From: an uncultured Flavobacteriales bacterium
GTDB lineage: Bacteria; Bacteroidota; Bacteroidia; Flavobacteriales_D; Sanyastnellaceae
NCBI GenBank assembly: GCA_938085425.1
Contig: CALKGQ010000016.1
Coordinates: 1 to 56,864 of the forward strand
DNA: 56,864 bases
Reading direction: 5' to 3'
Positions within the stretch are counted from its first letter, which is position 1, and every line of letters begins with the position of its first letter. Under the pieces are notes generated by a model. That model was given only the letters and a program-made list of their open reading frames with translations, was not told the DNA's origin and made no database searches. Positions 41,668 to 50,195 of this stretch are shown in pieces. The position numbers and the translations under genes are program-made.

Positions 41668-42291
41668 GTGAACTATTTGGCACACATGGTCGCAGGGGAG
41701 TGGGCAGGGTTGAGCGAGAAAGCTCGACTTGGCAACTTCATAGGGGATGCGGTGAAGGGACGGAGCGTGGAAGACCATTGGGAACGGGACGTGGCGCTAG
41801 GCATCCGTTTCCACAGGGCCATCGACGACACGAGCGACAGGCATCCCGCGAGCAAAGAAGCCAGGGCCTTGATTCGTCCGTGGTGCGGGAAGTGGAGCGG
41901 TGTGGTGTGGGATGTGCTGACAGATCATGTTTTGGCGCGTCAGTTTCCAAAATTGGCGTCCGATTGCGGGCCTTTGGAGTCGTTTGTTCAGGGCCAAGAG
42001 TCTGCCTTGGGCCTTCGCGTGGAGGCGATGCCGGTCCGAAGCCAACATTTCTTTGAGGCCATGGTCCACCATGGTTGGCTGGTGGGGTACCGCGACCCGG
42101 TGGTGGTGGCGGATGTGTTGCAGGCGATGTCTCAAAGAAGGGAGACTGCGGGGCCTGTTGCACGTGGGCTGGAGGCCTTTCAAGCCCATGAAGGACAACT
42201 CACATCGTTGGGGGAAGCCTTGCTGCACGACATGGAGTTGTGGGGAAAGGCGATGAACCTTGTATCTTTGGTGCCACAGCCTGGTGGCTGA
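41668..42291 (+). CDS. ACP phosphodiesterase (AcpH)-like protein
   Basis: A 207-residue protein. The start is taken as GTG 41668 because the family characteristically begins MNYLAH and the next in-frame ATG would lose this. NYLAHMVAG (2-10), GNFIGDAVKGR (about 25-35) and GIRFHRAIDDTSDRHPASKEAR (about 47-68) are the conserved HD-like segments of AcpH/DUF479, which in Escherichia coli removes 4'-phosphopantetheine from acyl carrier protein. CTTGCGGC directly precedes the GTG, suggesting a very short leader. Confidence 0.82.
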   Translation: MNYLAHMVAGEWAGLSEKARLGNFIGDAVKGRSVEDHWERDVALGIRFHRAIDDTSDRHPASKEARALIRPWCGKWSGVVWDVLTDHVLARQFPKLASDCGPLESFVQGQESALGLRVEAMPVRSQHFFEAMVHHGWLVGYRDPVVVADVLQAMSQRRETAGPVARGLEAFQAHEGQLTSLGEALLHDMELWGKAMNLVSLVPQPGG

Positions 42292-42365
42292 ATGCGGGTC
42301 GTCCCATCGCGGGACTTGAGCCGAAGACAAAACAGCATTGATTGCAACTTTAGAAGACGAGACCT

Positions 42366-43013
42366 ATGGCGGACGCTTCCATCAACTTTGACGCGCTGAG
42401 CTACAACAGCATGCGCGATGACTTGGTCATCCCAGAATACGGACGCAGCATCCACGAGATGGTGCAGCATTGTTTGTCCATCGCCGACAAGGCCGAGCGC
42501 AGCAAATGTGCCGCCGCCATTGTCAGTGTCATGGGCAGCGTCGTGTCCCAAGAGGGCGAGAAAGAACGTGCAGAGCAAAAACTTTGGAACCAACTCCACG
42601 TGATGGCCAGGTACGAACTGGACGTGGACGCTCCATTCCCCAAGCCCGAGCCTGCGGAGAAGGAGAGTGCCCCTGCGGAGATGGACTACCCGAACGCGCA
42701 GTCCAGAGTGGGCCATTTTGGCAAGACGACCCTCGACTTGATCGAGGCGGCCAAGGCCATGGAAGAGGGAGAGGAAAAGAACATCTTGGTGGTCAAGGTG
42801 GCGAACTTGATGAAGCGGCACTTCTTGACTTGGAACCGCAACACGGTGGAAGACGCCGTCATTGCAGCGGAACTCAAGGCCAAATCCGATGGCGCATTGG
42901 TGCTTCCTGAGGGGGTGGAATTGGAGGGCCAAGCAGACATCTTGCGCAGCGTGCGCAAAACGAGCGATGCGTTGGCCCGGCCGCACAAAAAGAACAAGAA
43001 AAAGCGGCGCTGA
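42366..43013 (+). CDS. DUF4290 domain-containing protein
   Basis: A 215-residue protein. LSYNSMRDDLVIPEYGRSIHEMV (about 11-33), WNQLHVMARYELDVDAPFP (about 74-92) and a long helical middle match DUF4290, a family almost confined to Bacteroidota. The C-terminus is strongly basic (KKNKKKRR), suggesting nucleic-acid or ribosome contact. It is commonly adjacent to murA in this phylum, as here (85 bp upstream). Function unknown. Confidence 0.85.
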   Translation: MADASINFDALSYNSMRDDLVIPEYGRSIHEMVQHCLSIADKAERSKCAAAIVSVMGSVVSQEGEKERAEQKLWNQLHVMARYELDVDAPFPKPEPAEKESAPAEMDYPNAQSRVGHFGKTTLDLIEAAKAMEEGEEKNILVVKVANLMKRHFLTWNRNTVEDAVIAAELKAKSDGALVLPEGVELEGQADILRSVRKTSDALARPHKKNKKKRR

Positions 43014-43081
43014 GCAGCGCAAGGTTTCCCCCGTGTTGGGTTGATAACCCCTTGAGCCTTGTCTGAAAGGCACACTGCGTC

Positions 43082-43096
43082 CCCCGAAATTCGGGG
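43082..43096 (+). promoter_or_regulatory. Palindrome directly before murA, containing a -7-like box
   Basis: CCCCGAA-A-TTCGGGG is a perfect 7-bp inverted repeat ending 2 nt before the murA ATG. The octamer GAAATTCG (43086-43093) within it resembles the -7 boxes of other genes and ends 5 nt from the ATG. It may be an operator overlapping the promoter, or an mRNA hairpin. Confidence 0.45.
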
Positions 43097-43098
43097 AC

Positions 43099-44406
43099 AT
43101 GGGAAGTTTCATCATAGAAGGCGGCCACAGGCTGCAGGGAGAGGTCATTCCTCAAGGCGCCAAGAACGAGGCGCTTCAAATTTTGTGCGCGGTGATGCTG
43201 ACGGCAGAGCCTGTGACGATTCACAATTTGCCAGACATCGTCGACGTCAACAAGCTGATCCATTTGTTGGGGGATTTGGGGGTGAAGACGCAACACCTTG
43301 GCCCAGGTTCATGGCGGTTCGAGGCGGACGACGTCCATTTGGAACATCTGCAAACGGAAGCCTTTCAAACCAAGGGCAGTGCGCTGCGGGGTTCGGTGAT
43401 GATCCTGGGGCCCATGTTGGGCAGATTTGGTGTGGGGGCGATCCCACGTCCTGGGGGCGACAAGATTGGCCGCCGCCGTTTGGACACCCACTTCATCGGG
43501 TTCCAAAAATTGGGGGCCACTTTTTCCTACGACGCGTCCACGGGGTTCTTCAATGCAAGTGCGGAAGGCGGACTGAAGGGAACCCACATGCTCTTGGACG
43601 AGGCTTCGGTCACGGGAACGGCCAATGTGGTCATGGCTGCCGCCCTCGCGGAAGGCACCACGACCATCTACAATGCGGCATGTGAGCCCTACCTCCAGCA
43701 GTTGTGCAAAATGATCAACCGCATGGGTGGCAAGATCACAGGTGTGGGCTCCAACCTCTTGACCATCGAAGGGGTTCCTTCGCTGGGAGGCACGGAGCAC
43801 CGATGCTTGCCCGACATGATTGAAATCGGCAGTTTCATTGGCATGGCAGCCATGACGCAGAGTGAAATCACCATCAAGGATTGTGCGTACGACGAACTTG
43901 GGGTCATCCCCGGCGTCTTCCAGCGCTTGGGCATCCAGATGGAACGGCGCGGCGAGGATCTGTACATCCCTGCCCAAGAGTCCTATGAAATCGACACCTT
44001 CATCGACGGCTCCATCTTGACGGTGGCCGATGCACCATGGCCGGGTTTCACCCCCGACTTGTTGTCCATCGTCCTGGTCACAGCGACCCAGGCCAGGGGC
44101 AGTGCCCTGATCCACCAAAAGATGTTTGAGAGCCGGCTGTTCTTCGTGGACAAACTCATTGACATGGGGGCCCAAATCATCCTTTGCGATCCCCACCGGG
44201 CCACGGTCATTGGATTGGACCGAAAGGCAAGTTTGCGCGGTGTGACCATGAGCTCCCCCGACATCCGTGCGGGCGTCAGCTTGCTCATCGCCGCATTGAG
44301 TGCAGAGGGCAAAAGCACCATCCACAACATCGATCAAATCGACCGTGGGTACCAAAACATCGACGACCGACTGCGCGCTTTGGGCGCCAACATTGTCCGA
44401 GTTTGA
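43099..44406 (+). CDS. murA: UDP-N-acetylglucosamine 1-carboxyvinyltransferase
   Basis: A 435-residue enzyme for the first committed step of peptidoglycan synthesis, transferring enolpyruvate from PEP to UDP-GlcNAc. QGAKNEALQILCAVML (about 19-34) has the conserved Lys-Asn pair, and ALRGSVMILGPMLGRFG the next motif. The catalytic loop reads PRPGGDKIGRRRLDTH (about 116-131): Asp121 replaces the Cys found in Escherichia coli MurA (Cys115). Asp at this position is active in other bacteria and is known to give fosfomycin insensitivity. Length is normal. Confidence 0.95.
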   Translation: MGSFIIEGGHRLQGEVIPQGAKNEALQILCAVMLTAEPVTIHNLPDIVDVNKLIHLLGDLGVKTQHLGPGSWRFEADDVHLEHLQTEAFQTKGSALRGSVMILGPMLGRFGVGAIPRPGGDKIGRRRLDTHFIGFQKLGATFSYDASTGFFNASAEGGLKGTHMLLDEASVTGTANVVMAAALAEGTTTIYNAACEPYLQQLCKMINRMGGKITGVGSNLLTIEGVPSLGGTEHRCLPDMIEIGSFIGMAAMTQSEITIKDCAYDELGVIPGVFQRLGIQMERRGEDLYIPAQESYEIDTFIDGSILTVADAPWPGFTPDLLSIVLVTATQARGSALIHQKMFESRLFFVDKLIDMGAQIILCDPHRATVIGLDRKASLRGVTMSSPDIRAGVSLLIAALSAEGKSTIHNIDQIDRGYQNIDDRLRALGANIVRV

Positions 44407-44426
44407 ACCGAATCAACCTATCTTCC

Positions 44427-45026
44427 ATGTTCAATCCCCCCCCCAAGAAAACCCCCAATGCCATGTGGAAAGTAGGAGCAATGTTGGCCATGACGGCCAT
44501 GGTATGGTCAGGATGGAGCAGAAGTGAAGAGCCCACAGTGGTGGTGCCTTTTTCCGTGGAGGCCACCGGCAAAGTGGGCCATGGCATTGGCGACCAGGCA
44601 CCGGACATCGCCATGAACAACCCCAAGGGCAAGGAGATGAAACTTAGTGACCTCAAGGGCAGCTATGTCCTTCTAGATTTTTGGGCGTCTTGGTGCGGAC
44701 CTTGTCGTCGCGAAAACCCCAATGTGGTGCGTGCCTATGACAAGTACAGAAAGGCCAAATTCCGCGATGGCGAAGGCTTTGAGGTGTTCAGTGTGTCCCT
44801 CGACAGCGACATTCCTCGTTGGGAGGCAGCCATCAAGAAGGACGGTTTGGATTGGAAGCACCACGTGAGCGATTTGAAAAAGTGGAACAACGAAGCTGCG
44901 GCCATGTACGGGGTGAGCTCCATCCCCATGAGTTTCCTCATCGACCCCAACGGCATCATTGTGGCGAAGAACCTTCGCGGCATTGAACTTCACCGCCAGC
45001 TCGACAAATACGTCACCAGTTTCTGA
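44427..45026 (+). CDS. TlpA/ResA-like thioredoxin-fold protein, membrane-anchored or exported
   Basis: A 199-residue protein. The N-terminus has a hydrophobic segment (MWKVGAMLAMTAMVWSGW, about 13-30), a signal anchor or signal peptide. The thioredoxin fold (about 55-195) has LLDFWASWCGPCRRENP (about 87-103) with redox-active CGPC, and the cis-Pro in SSIPMSFLIDPNG (about 165). It reduces or isomerises envelope disulfides, which fits a genome making Cys-rich secreted proteins. ATG 44427 is used; ATG 44463 is a plausible alternative. It follows murA by 20 nt. Confidence 0.85.
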   Translation: MFNPPPKKTPNAMWKVGAMLAMTAMVWSGWSRSEEPTVVVPFSVEATGKVGHGIGDQAPDIAMNNPKGKEMKLSDLKGSYVLLDFWASWCGPCRRENPNVVRAYDKYRKAKFRDGEGFEVFSVSLDSDIPRWEAAIKKDGLDWKHHVSDLKKWNNEAAAMYGVSSIPMSFLIDPNGIIVAKNLRGIELHRQLDKYVTSF

Positions 45027-45035
45027 GGTCTGGCG

Positions 45036-45093
45036 TGACAGAATCCGCAGGGGCTTGACAGTCGTGTCAGGCCCTTGTCATATTGGCCTGACA
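45036..45093. promoter_or_regulatory. Cluster of TGACA/TGTCA inverted repeats upstream of grpE
   Basis: TGACA occurs at 45036, 45056 and 45089, and TGTCA at 45065 and 45076. These form TGACA-N4-TGTCA (45056-45069) and a perfect 9-bp inverted repeat TGTCAGGCC-N11-GGCCTGACA (45065-45093). The location 83 bp before grpE suggests a heat-shock operator. It is not a CIRCE element. Confidence 0.6.
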
Positions 45094-45151
45094 GCCTGTC
45101 GCATCTTTGGGTTTTCCTCTTTGGTGGCACGGGGTTTGACCTAGGAGAAAC

Positions 45152-45159
45152 CACATTTG
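45152..45159 (+). promoter_or_regulatory. Candidate -7 box of grpE
   Basis: CACATTTG (7 of 8 to TAnnTTTG) ends 16 nt before the grpE ATG; TTG at 45136-45138 lies 13 nt upstream of it. Confidence 0.4.
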
Positions 45160-45175
45160 ATCCACAGAACAAGTC

Positions 45176-45733
45176 ATGCAAGAAAACAATCCTTCACCTG
45201 AAGACCCGACCACAGAACCCGTCTCTCAGGAACCGACCGAACCCCAAGGGGCGGACAACGTTCAGGAGACGGACGAGGGTGGCGCAGAAGCCACCTCGGA
45301 GGAGAACCCTGCCACAGCGGATTGGCACGACAAATACCTACGTCTTTACGCGGAGTTTGACAATTTTCGAAAGCGGACCATGAGGGAGCGCGGAGATTTG
45401 ATCCGCAACGCGGGCATGGATGTCTTGGAAAAGTTGCTCCCTGTGTTGGACGACTTCGACAGGGCGGCAGCCGACCCCAGTGAAGATGTGGAAGCGGTGC
45501 GCGAAGGCCGCCAATTGATCCACAACAAGCTGCGTCAATTGCTGGAAGCCCAAGGGTTGACCCGGATGGAGGTGGCCGCAGGAGATGCCTTCGATGTCGA
45601 CTTGCACGAGGCCATCACCAACATCCCAGCCCCCAGTCCTGAATTGGCGGGCAAGGTGGTGGATGTGGTGGAACCAGGGTACATGTTGAACGACAAAATC
45701 ATGCGCTACGCCAAGGTGGTGGTAGGGCAATAA
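45176..45733 (+). CDS. grpE: GrpE, DnaK nucleotide exchange factor
   Basis: A 185-residue protein. The acidic, Pro/Thr/Glu-rich N-terminus (about 1-45) is disordered, then comes the long dimerisation helix with DKYLRLYAEFDNFRKRTMRER (about 53-73), and a C-terminal beta domain ending in EVVEPGYMLNDKIMRYAKVVV-type sequence. It releases ADP from DnaK. dnaJ begins 6 nt downstream; dnaK is not in the window. Confidence 0.95.
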   Translation: MQENNPSPEDPTTEPVSQEPTEPQGADNVQETDEGGAEATSEENPATADWHDKYLRLYAEFDNFRKRTMRERGDLIRNAGMDVLEKLLPVLDDFDRAAADPSEDVEAVREGRQLIHNKLRQLLEAQGLTRMEVAAGDAFDVDLHEAITNIPAPSPELAGKVVDVVEPGYMLNDKIMRYAKVVVGQ

Positions 45734-45739
45734 GGCACC

Positions 45740-46846
45740 ATGGCCAAACGCGATTACTACGAAACACTGGGCATCTCAAAAGGTGCCTCGGCCTCTGACA
45801 TCAAGAAGGCCTACCGGAAGCTTGCCCTGAAATTCCATCCGGACAAGAACCCAGACGACGCTTCGGCGGAGGAGCGGTTCAAGGAAGCGGCGGAAGCGTA
45901 CGAGGTGCTGAGCGACGACACAAAGCGCCAGCAATACGACCGGTTTGGCCACGACGGCATGCGCGGCGGTGCCGGTGGATTTGGCGGCGGTGGGATGAAC
46001 ATGGACGACATCTTCTCCCAATTCGGCGACATCTTCGGCGGCGGCTTTGGTGGCGGCGGTGGTGGCGGCCGAAAGCGCCGGATGAAGGGGGCCAACCTGC
46101 GCATCAAGGTGAAGCTGACCCTCGAAGAAGTGGCCGAAGGAGTCTCCAAGAAGGTCAAGGTCTTCAAGCAGATGCAAGCGAAGGGTGTCGAGTACACCGA
46201 CTGCGCCACCTGCCATGGGACGGGCCAAGTCCGCAGGGTGACCAACACGATTTTGGGCCAAATGCAGACGGCCGCCACGTGCAATGTCTGTCATGGAACT
46301 GGCCAAAGCATCACGCGAAAGCCGAGTGGAACAGATGAAATGGGCATGGTCCGTGAAGAGGCCGTGGTGAGCTTGGACATCCCAGGAGGGGTGGAAGACG
46401 GCATGCAGCTCAGTGTGCGCGGCGAAGGCAATGGCGCCCCAATGGGTGGTGTGGCAGGTGACCTCATCGTGATGGTCGAAGTCCTGCCCCACGACACGTT
46501 CCAGCGCAACGGCAAGAACTTGCACCACGACCACTACATCACCTTTGTGGACGCGGCTTTGGGGTCCACGTCCGAGGTGCCCCTTTTGGGCGGCAAGGCC
46601 AAGATCAAAATCGATGCAGGCACACAGAGCGGCAAAATTGTGCGGCTGCGCGGCAAGGGCATGCCCTCCGTGGACAGCTACGGCAATGGCGACCTCTTGA
46701 TCAACCTCAATGTTTGGACCCCCAAGAAATTGAGCAAGGAAGAATCCAAGATGTTGGAGACGCTCCAAGATTCCCCGAACTTTCAGCCTGAACCGGACCA
46801 CGGCGAACGCGGTTTCTTTGACAAGGTCCGCGACATGTTCACCTGA
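45740..46846 (+). CDS. dnaJ: DnaJ co-chaperone with reduced zinc-finger domain
   Basis: A 368-residue protein. J-domain (1-70, with HPD in KFHPDKNPD), Gly-rich linker (about 75-115, [10 protein letters not shown]...), zinc-finger region, then two substrate-binding beta domains and a C-terminal dimerisation segment. Canonical DnaJ has four CxxCxGxG motifs. Here only CATCHGTG (about 154) and CNVCHGTG (about 178) remain, separated as are motifs 2 and 3, so zinc centre II is kept and centre I is lost. It stimulates DnaK ATPase and delivers substrates. Followed 8 nt later by an ABC transporter gene. Confidence 0.93.
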   Translation: MAKRDYYETLGISKGASASDIKKAYRKLALKFHPDKNPDDASAEERFKEAAEAYEVLSDDTKRQQYDRFGHDGMRGGAGGFGGGGMNMDDIFSQFGDIFGGGFGGGGGGGRKRRMKGANLRIKVKLTLEEVAEGVSKKVKVFKQMQAKGVEYTDCATCHGTGQVRRVTNTILGQMQTAATCNVCHGTGQSITRKPSGTDEMGMVREEAVVSLDIPGGVEDGMQLSVRGEGNGAPMGGVAGDLIVMVEVLPHDTFQRNGKNLHHDHYITFVDAALGSTSEVPLLGGKAKIKIDAGTQSGKIVRLRGKGMPSVDSYGNGDLLINLNVWTPKKLSKEESKMLETLQDSPNFQPEPDHGERGFFDKVRDMFT

Positions 46847-46854
46847 CACCCACC

Positions 46855-47796
46855 ATGTCCCACCCCATCATCCATACCACAGGCATTTGCAAGTCTTTTG
46901 GCGACCATCAAGCGTTGGCGCCTTTGGACTTGGAGGTAGGGTCAGGCCAAATCGTGGGGTTGCTCGGGCCCAACGGTGCCGGCAAAACCACGTTGTTGAG
47001 GATGCTCACTGGCATCACCAAACCCGATGAAGGCACGCTCCGAATGTGGGGACAACCCCACCACAGGGACTTGCTGTCCCGCATGGGGTACCTCCCGGAA
47101 GAGCGTGGACTTTACAAGAGCATGCGCGTGGCGGAGCAGGTCCTCTACTTCGCGGCCTTGCGTGGCATGGAGCGGAGGGATGCCGAGCATGAACTCCGCG
47201 GTTGGTTGGAACGGTTGGAAGTCGAGGGATGGTGGAACCGAGAAGTGGCCGATTTGAGCAAGGGGATGGCCCAAAAAATCCAATTCATTGCCACCGTGCT
47301 GCACCGGCCGGAACTGTTGATCTTGGACGAGCCCTTCAGTGGGTTGGACCCCATCAACGCAGCTTTGGTGCGAGGCGAAATGTTGAGACTCGTCCAAAAG
47401 GAGGGCACAACCTTGTTGCTGTCCACCCATGACATGGGTTCTGTGGAGGCGCTGTGCGACGATGTGGTGATGCTTCATCAAGGGAACAAAGTGCTGGCAG
47501 GGGCCACCGACGAGGTGCGTGAGTCCGCCAGAAAAGGCCGCATTTTCCTTCGTCTGAGGGGCAACATGATGGCCTTTGCGGCGGAATTGGGGGCAAGGGC
47601 AGAGCTTTTGAGCAAGGTGACCGAGGGCGAAGGTTCTGCGGCGGTGCATGAAGTGGAGCTTGCCCTTCCCGACGCTTGGCCCATGCCTGGTTTCTTGCAA
47701 TGGGCTGTGGGCCATGTGGAGGTCTTGGAAGCCAGACCCGTGAAGTTGTCCATGGAAGATGTGTTTGTCCAAACCGTAGCCTCTGCATCGTCATGA
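46855..47796 (+). CDS. ABC transporter ATP-binding protein (NatA/DUF4162 type)
   Basis: A 313-residue ATPase. Walker A GPNGAGKTTLLRM (about 38-50), signature LSKGMAQKIQ (about 134-143, in place of LSGGQ, typical of this branch), Walker B LLILDEPFSGLDP (about 152-164), and switch His in LSTHD (about 187). The C-terminal extension (about 215-310) corresponds to DUF4162. It overlaps the permease gene by ATGA. Energises the ABC-2 exporter below; the substrate is unknown, with Na+ export or envelope stress as the usual guesses. Confidence 0.9.
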   Translation: MSHPIIHTTGICKSFGDHQALAPLDLEVGSGQIVGLLGPNGAGKTTLLRMLTGITKPDEGTLRMWGQPHHRDLLSRMGYLPEERGLYKSMRVAEQVLYFAALRGMERRDAEHELRGWLERLEVEGWWNREVADLSKGMAQKIQFIATVLHRPELLILDEPFSGLDPINAALVRGEMLRLVQKEGTTLLLSTHDMGSVEALCDDVVMLHQGNKVLAGATDEVRESARKGRIFLRLRGNMMAFAAELGARAELLSKVTEGEGSAAVHEVELALPDAWPMPGFLQWAVGHVEVLEARPVKLSMEDVFVQTVASASS

Positions 47797-49145
47797 CGCC
47801 TTGGCTACATCCATTGGGCACGATTGTCCGCAGAGAATTTGTCACCCGCGTCAGGCGACGTGCCTTTTTGGTGGCCACACTGCTGATGCCCTTGCTGATG
47901 GTTGGGTTTGTGGCGGCCGTGGTCCTCTTGACCCAAAGCGCGGAAGAGGAAGCCAAGGTTTGGGTGGTGGACCACGATGGGCTGCTCACGGTGCCCACCG
48001 ACGTGGGCCCCTTCGTGCCCCGTTGCCCATCTTGCTACCCCGAACGTTCCATGTTGTCTTACCGCTTTGGACGGGAGGTCAAGTCGAAGGAGGAGCTGGA
48101 GCGCGATGGCTTCACCTGCATGTTGGAATTCGACGAGGGCGTCGTGCAAAGCGAGAAAATGCAACTCTTGCAATTGACCCCACCCAGCGGCCGCAGCAGA
48201 CGCGCCATGGAGCGGGACATGGGCCAAGCCTTGGAGCGGTTGAAGGTCCGCGAGCAGCCTGAATTGGACTACGACGTCTACTTGTCTTTGAAGACAGACG
48301 TCAGCATTGTGGTCATGGATTACGAGACAGGAGAAAAGCAAGGGGACGCCAAAGCCATGGTGGGTTTCTTCATGGGCATTTTCATGTGCCTGTTTGTGCT
48401 GGTGTATGGGATGCACATCATGCGAGGTGTCATCGAGGAGAAGTCCAACCGCATTGTCGAGGTGGTGCTCAGCACGGTCAGGCCCCGTCAACTGTTGGCG
48501 GGCAAAATCGTGGGCATTGGCTTGGTGGGCATGGCCCAAATGCTGGCCTGGGTGTTGCTGAGTTGGGTGCTGTTTCTTTTGTTGGGCCTTGGCGTGGAGC
48601 AAAGCGATTGGATGGAGAGTTGGGCCCAAACCCAAGGTCTTTCCGCAGACGCAGTGGACTTCCAAACCGTGCTGTCCTCTCAGGAGGATCTGGCCTTTCT
48701 TCTCGACATCCAATGGCCCGTCATGCTTGGGTGCGGTGTGTTGTACTTCGTGTTGGGCTTTGGGTTGTACGGGGCATTTTTTGCCACCATCGGTGCCATG
48801 GTGGAGCAAGAGTCTGACGCCCAATACCTCATGATTCCTGTCATGTTGCCCCTCACCTTTTCCTACATCTTGGCGATCCAAAGCATCGATGCACCTGAGA
48901 GTTGGCTTTCAGTGGTCAGTTCATTCATCCCCTTCTCCGCCCCGATTTCCATGATGGTGCGGCTGCCCATGGGGGTGCCGTGGTGGCATGTGGCGGTGAG
49001 CTTGGGGATTTTGGCAGCCACCACTTGGTGCTTGGTCCTTCTGGCCGGCCGGGTGTACCGCGTGGCCATCTTGATGTATGGCAAAAAGCCAGGGTGGCGA
49101 GAGGTTTGGCGCTGGATGGTGCGCCCTGATGCGGGTGCCTTATGA
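47793..49145 (+). CDS. ABC-2 type permease (NatB-like)
   Basis: A 450-residue membrane protein. One N-terminal helix (AFLVATLLMPLLMVGFVAAVVLL, about 24-46), a large extracytoplasmic domain (about 50-185), then about five helices (FFMGIFMCLFVLVYGMHIM, MAQMLAWVLLSWVLFLLLGLGV, VMLGCGVLYFVLGFGLYGAFF and others). GVIEEKSNRIVEVVLSTVRPRQLLAGKI (about 212-240) is the family signature. ATG 47793 overlaps the ATPase stop, and its own stop overlaps the Ppx/GppA start. Confidence 0.9.
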   Translation: MTPWLHPLGTIVRREFVTRVRRRAFLVATLLMPLLMVGFVAAVVLLTQSAEEEAKVWVVDHDGLLTVPTDVGPFVPRCPSCYPERSMLSYRFGREVKSKEELERDGFTCMLEFDEGVVQSEKMQLLQLTPPSGRSRRAMERDMGQALERLKVREQPELDYDVYLSLKTDVSIVVMDYETGEKQGDAKAMVGFFMGIFMCLFVLVYGMHIMRGVIEEKSNRIVEVVLSTVRPRQLLAGKIVGIGLVGMAQMLAWVLLSWVLFLLLGLGVEQSDWMESWAQTQGLSADAVDFQTVLSSQEDLAFLLDIQWPVMLGCGVLYFVLGFGLYGAFFATIGAMVEQESDAQYLMIPVMLPLTFSYILAIQSIDAPESWLSVVSSFIPFSAPISMMVRLPMGVPWWHVAVSLGILAATTWCLVLLAGRVYRVAILMYGKKPGWREVWRWMVRPDAGAL

Positions 49146-50131
49146 GCGCCTTGCGCCGGGTGGCCGTCATCGACTGCGGCACCAATACGTTCAATTTGCG
49201 CATTGTGGATGTGGGTGCAGCGGCCGGTTGGATTCCTGTTTTTGGGCAGCGCATCCCAGTTCGTTTGGGACAAGGTGGTGTGGCCAAAGGTGTCATTCGT
49301 CCTGACCGCATGGCACGGGGCTTGGATGCCTTGGTGTCCATGCGCGAGATCCTGAGAAACTACAAGGCAGACGAGGTTCATGTTTTGGCCACAAGTGCCT
49401 TGAGGGGAGCCAAAAACGGTCCCGAGTTCGTCGACGAAGCGCGTCGGTTGTCGGGATTGGAGGTGCAAATCATCTCAGGTCCGCACGAGGCGCGTCTGAT
49501 CCAGGAGGGCATTGCCTTGAATGTGAAGGCACCTACTCAGGAAATGCAGATGACCATGGACATCGGAGGTGGCAGCGTGGAATTCATCGTTTGGAACCAC
49601 GAGGGGATCAAGTGGTCCCAAAGCTTTGACACGGGTGTGGCCCGTTTGCAAATGCTCATGGCCTTGCCCGACCCCATGGGAAGGGAAGGGTTGGAGAAGA
49701 TGTCGCCATTCTTTGACGATGTCATGGCACCGTTGGCAGCCGCAGTGGGGGCATTGTCTCCGTCGTCGCTCGTCGGGGCCAGTGGGTCGTTTGACACGCT
49801 TGCGGCCATGGCCGGAACGCGCACGAAGAAAGAACGCCCCGACCACGCCCAAACCCCTGAGCCCCATCCCGGATTGGACCCCATCCCCTTGGGGGACTGG
49901 ACCCGACTGTCCCAGGAACTGCTGACGTTGGATGTGCACGGCAGAACATCGATGCCTGGCATGGACCCCGCGCGGGTGGATTTGATGCCGTACAGTGCAG
50001 CTTTGATCGAGTGGGTGTTGGCCCAAGGCACGTTCACTTCGATGTGGAGGGCGCCCTATGCCCTGCGTGAAGGTGTCTTGTCGCAGTTGGAAAGGGGATT
50101 GCCCCTCCTCCCGTCGTTGGACCCAAGGTGA
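49142..50131 (+). CDS. Ppx/GppA family exopolyphosphatase / pppGpp phosphatase
   Basis: A 329-residue ASKHA-fold protein. AVIDCGTNTFNLRIVDV (about 8-24) is phosphate loop 1, ATSALRGAKN (about 82-91) the second, and MTMDIGGGSVEFIVW (about 138-152) the third. VGASGSFDTLAAM (about 217) closes the site. It is the short single-module form. It hydrolyses polyphosphate or pppGpp; which one is not clear from sequence. ATGA overlap with the permease. Confidence 0.9.
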   Translation: MSALRRVAVIDCGTNTFNLRIVDVGAAAGWIPVFGQRIPVRLGQGGVAKGVIRPDRMARGLDALVSMREILRNYKADEVHVLATSALRGAKNGPEFVDEARRLSGLEVQIISGPHEARLIQEGIALNVKAPTQEMQMTMDIGGGSVEFIVWNHEGIKWSQSFDTGVARLQMLMALPDPMGREGLEKMSPFFDDVMAPLAAAVGALSPSSLVGASGSFDTLAAMAGTRTKKERPDHAQTPEPHPGLDPIPLGDWTRLSQELLTLDVHGRTSMPGMDPARVDLMPYSAALIEWVLAQGTFTSMWRAPYALREGVLSQLERGLPLLPSLDPR

Positions 50132-50195
50132 GGTCCGCGGTTTGGCACCATCTTTGGACCGCATACGTCTCCATTCATTCTTTCATCCACGCAAC

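Noticed and set aside
42301-42315. GTCCC/GGGAC hairpin after the AcpH-like gene as a terminator
   Set aside because: The stem is only 5 bp and no T tract follows.
45065-45093. CIRCE element (HrcA operator) before grpE
   Set aside because: The arms TGTCAGGCC/GGCCTGACA and the 11-nt spacer do not match TTAGCACTC-N9-GAGTGCTAA.
45084-45104. Possible sigma-54 promoter (TTGG...GC) before grpE
   Set aside because: The invariant GG-N10-GC spacing is not met: the bases at the expected position read TG.
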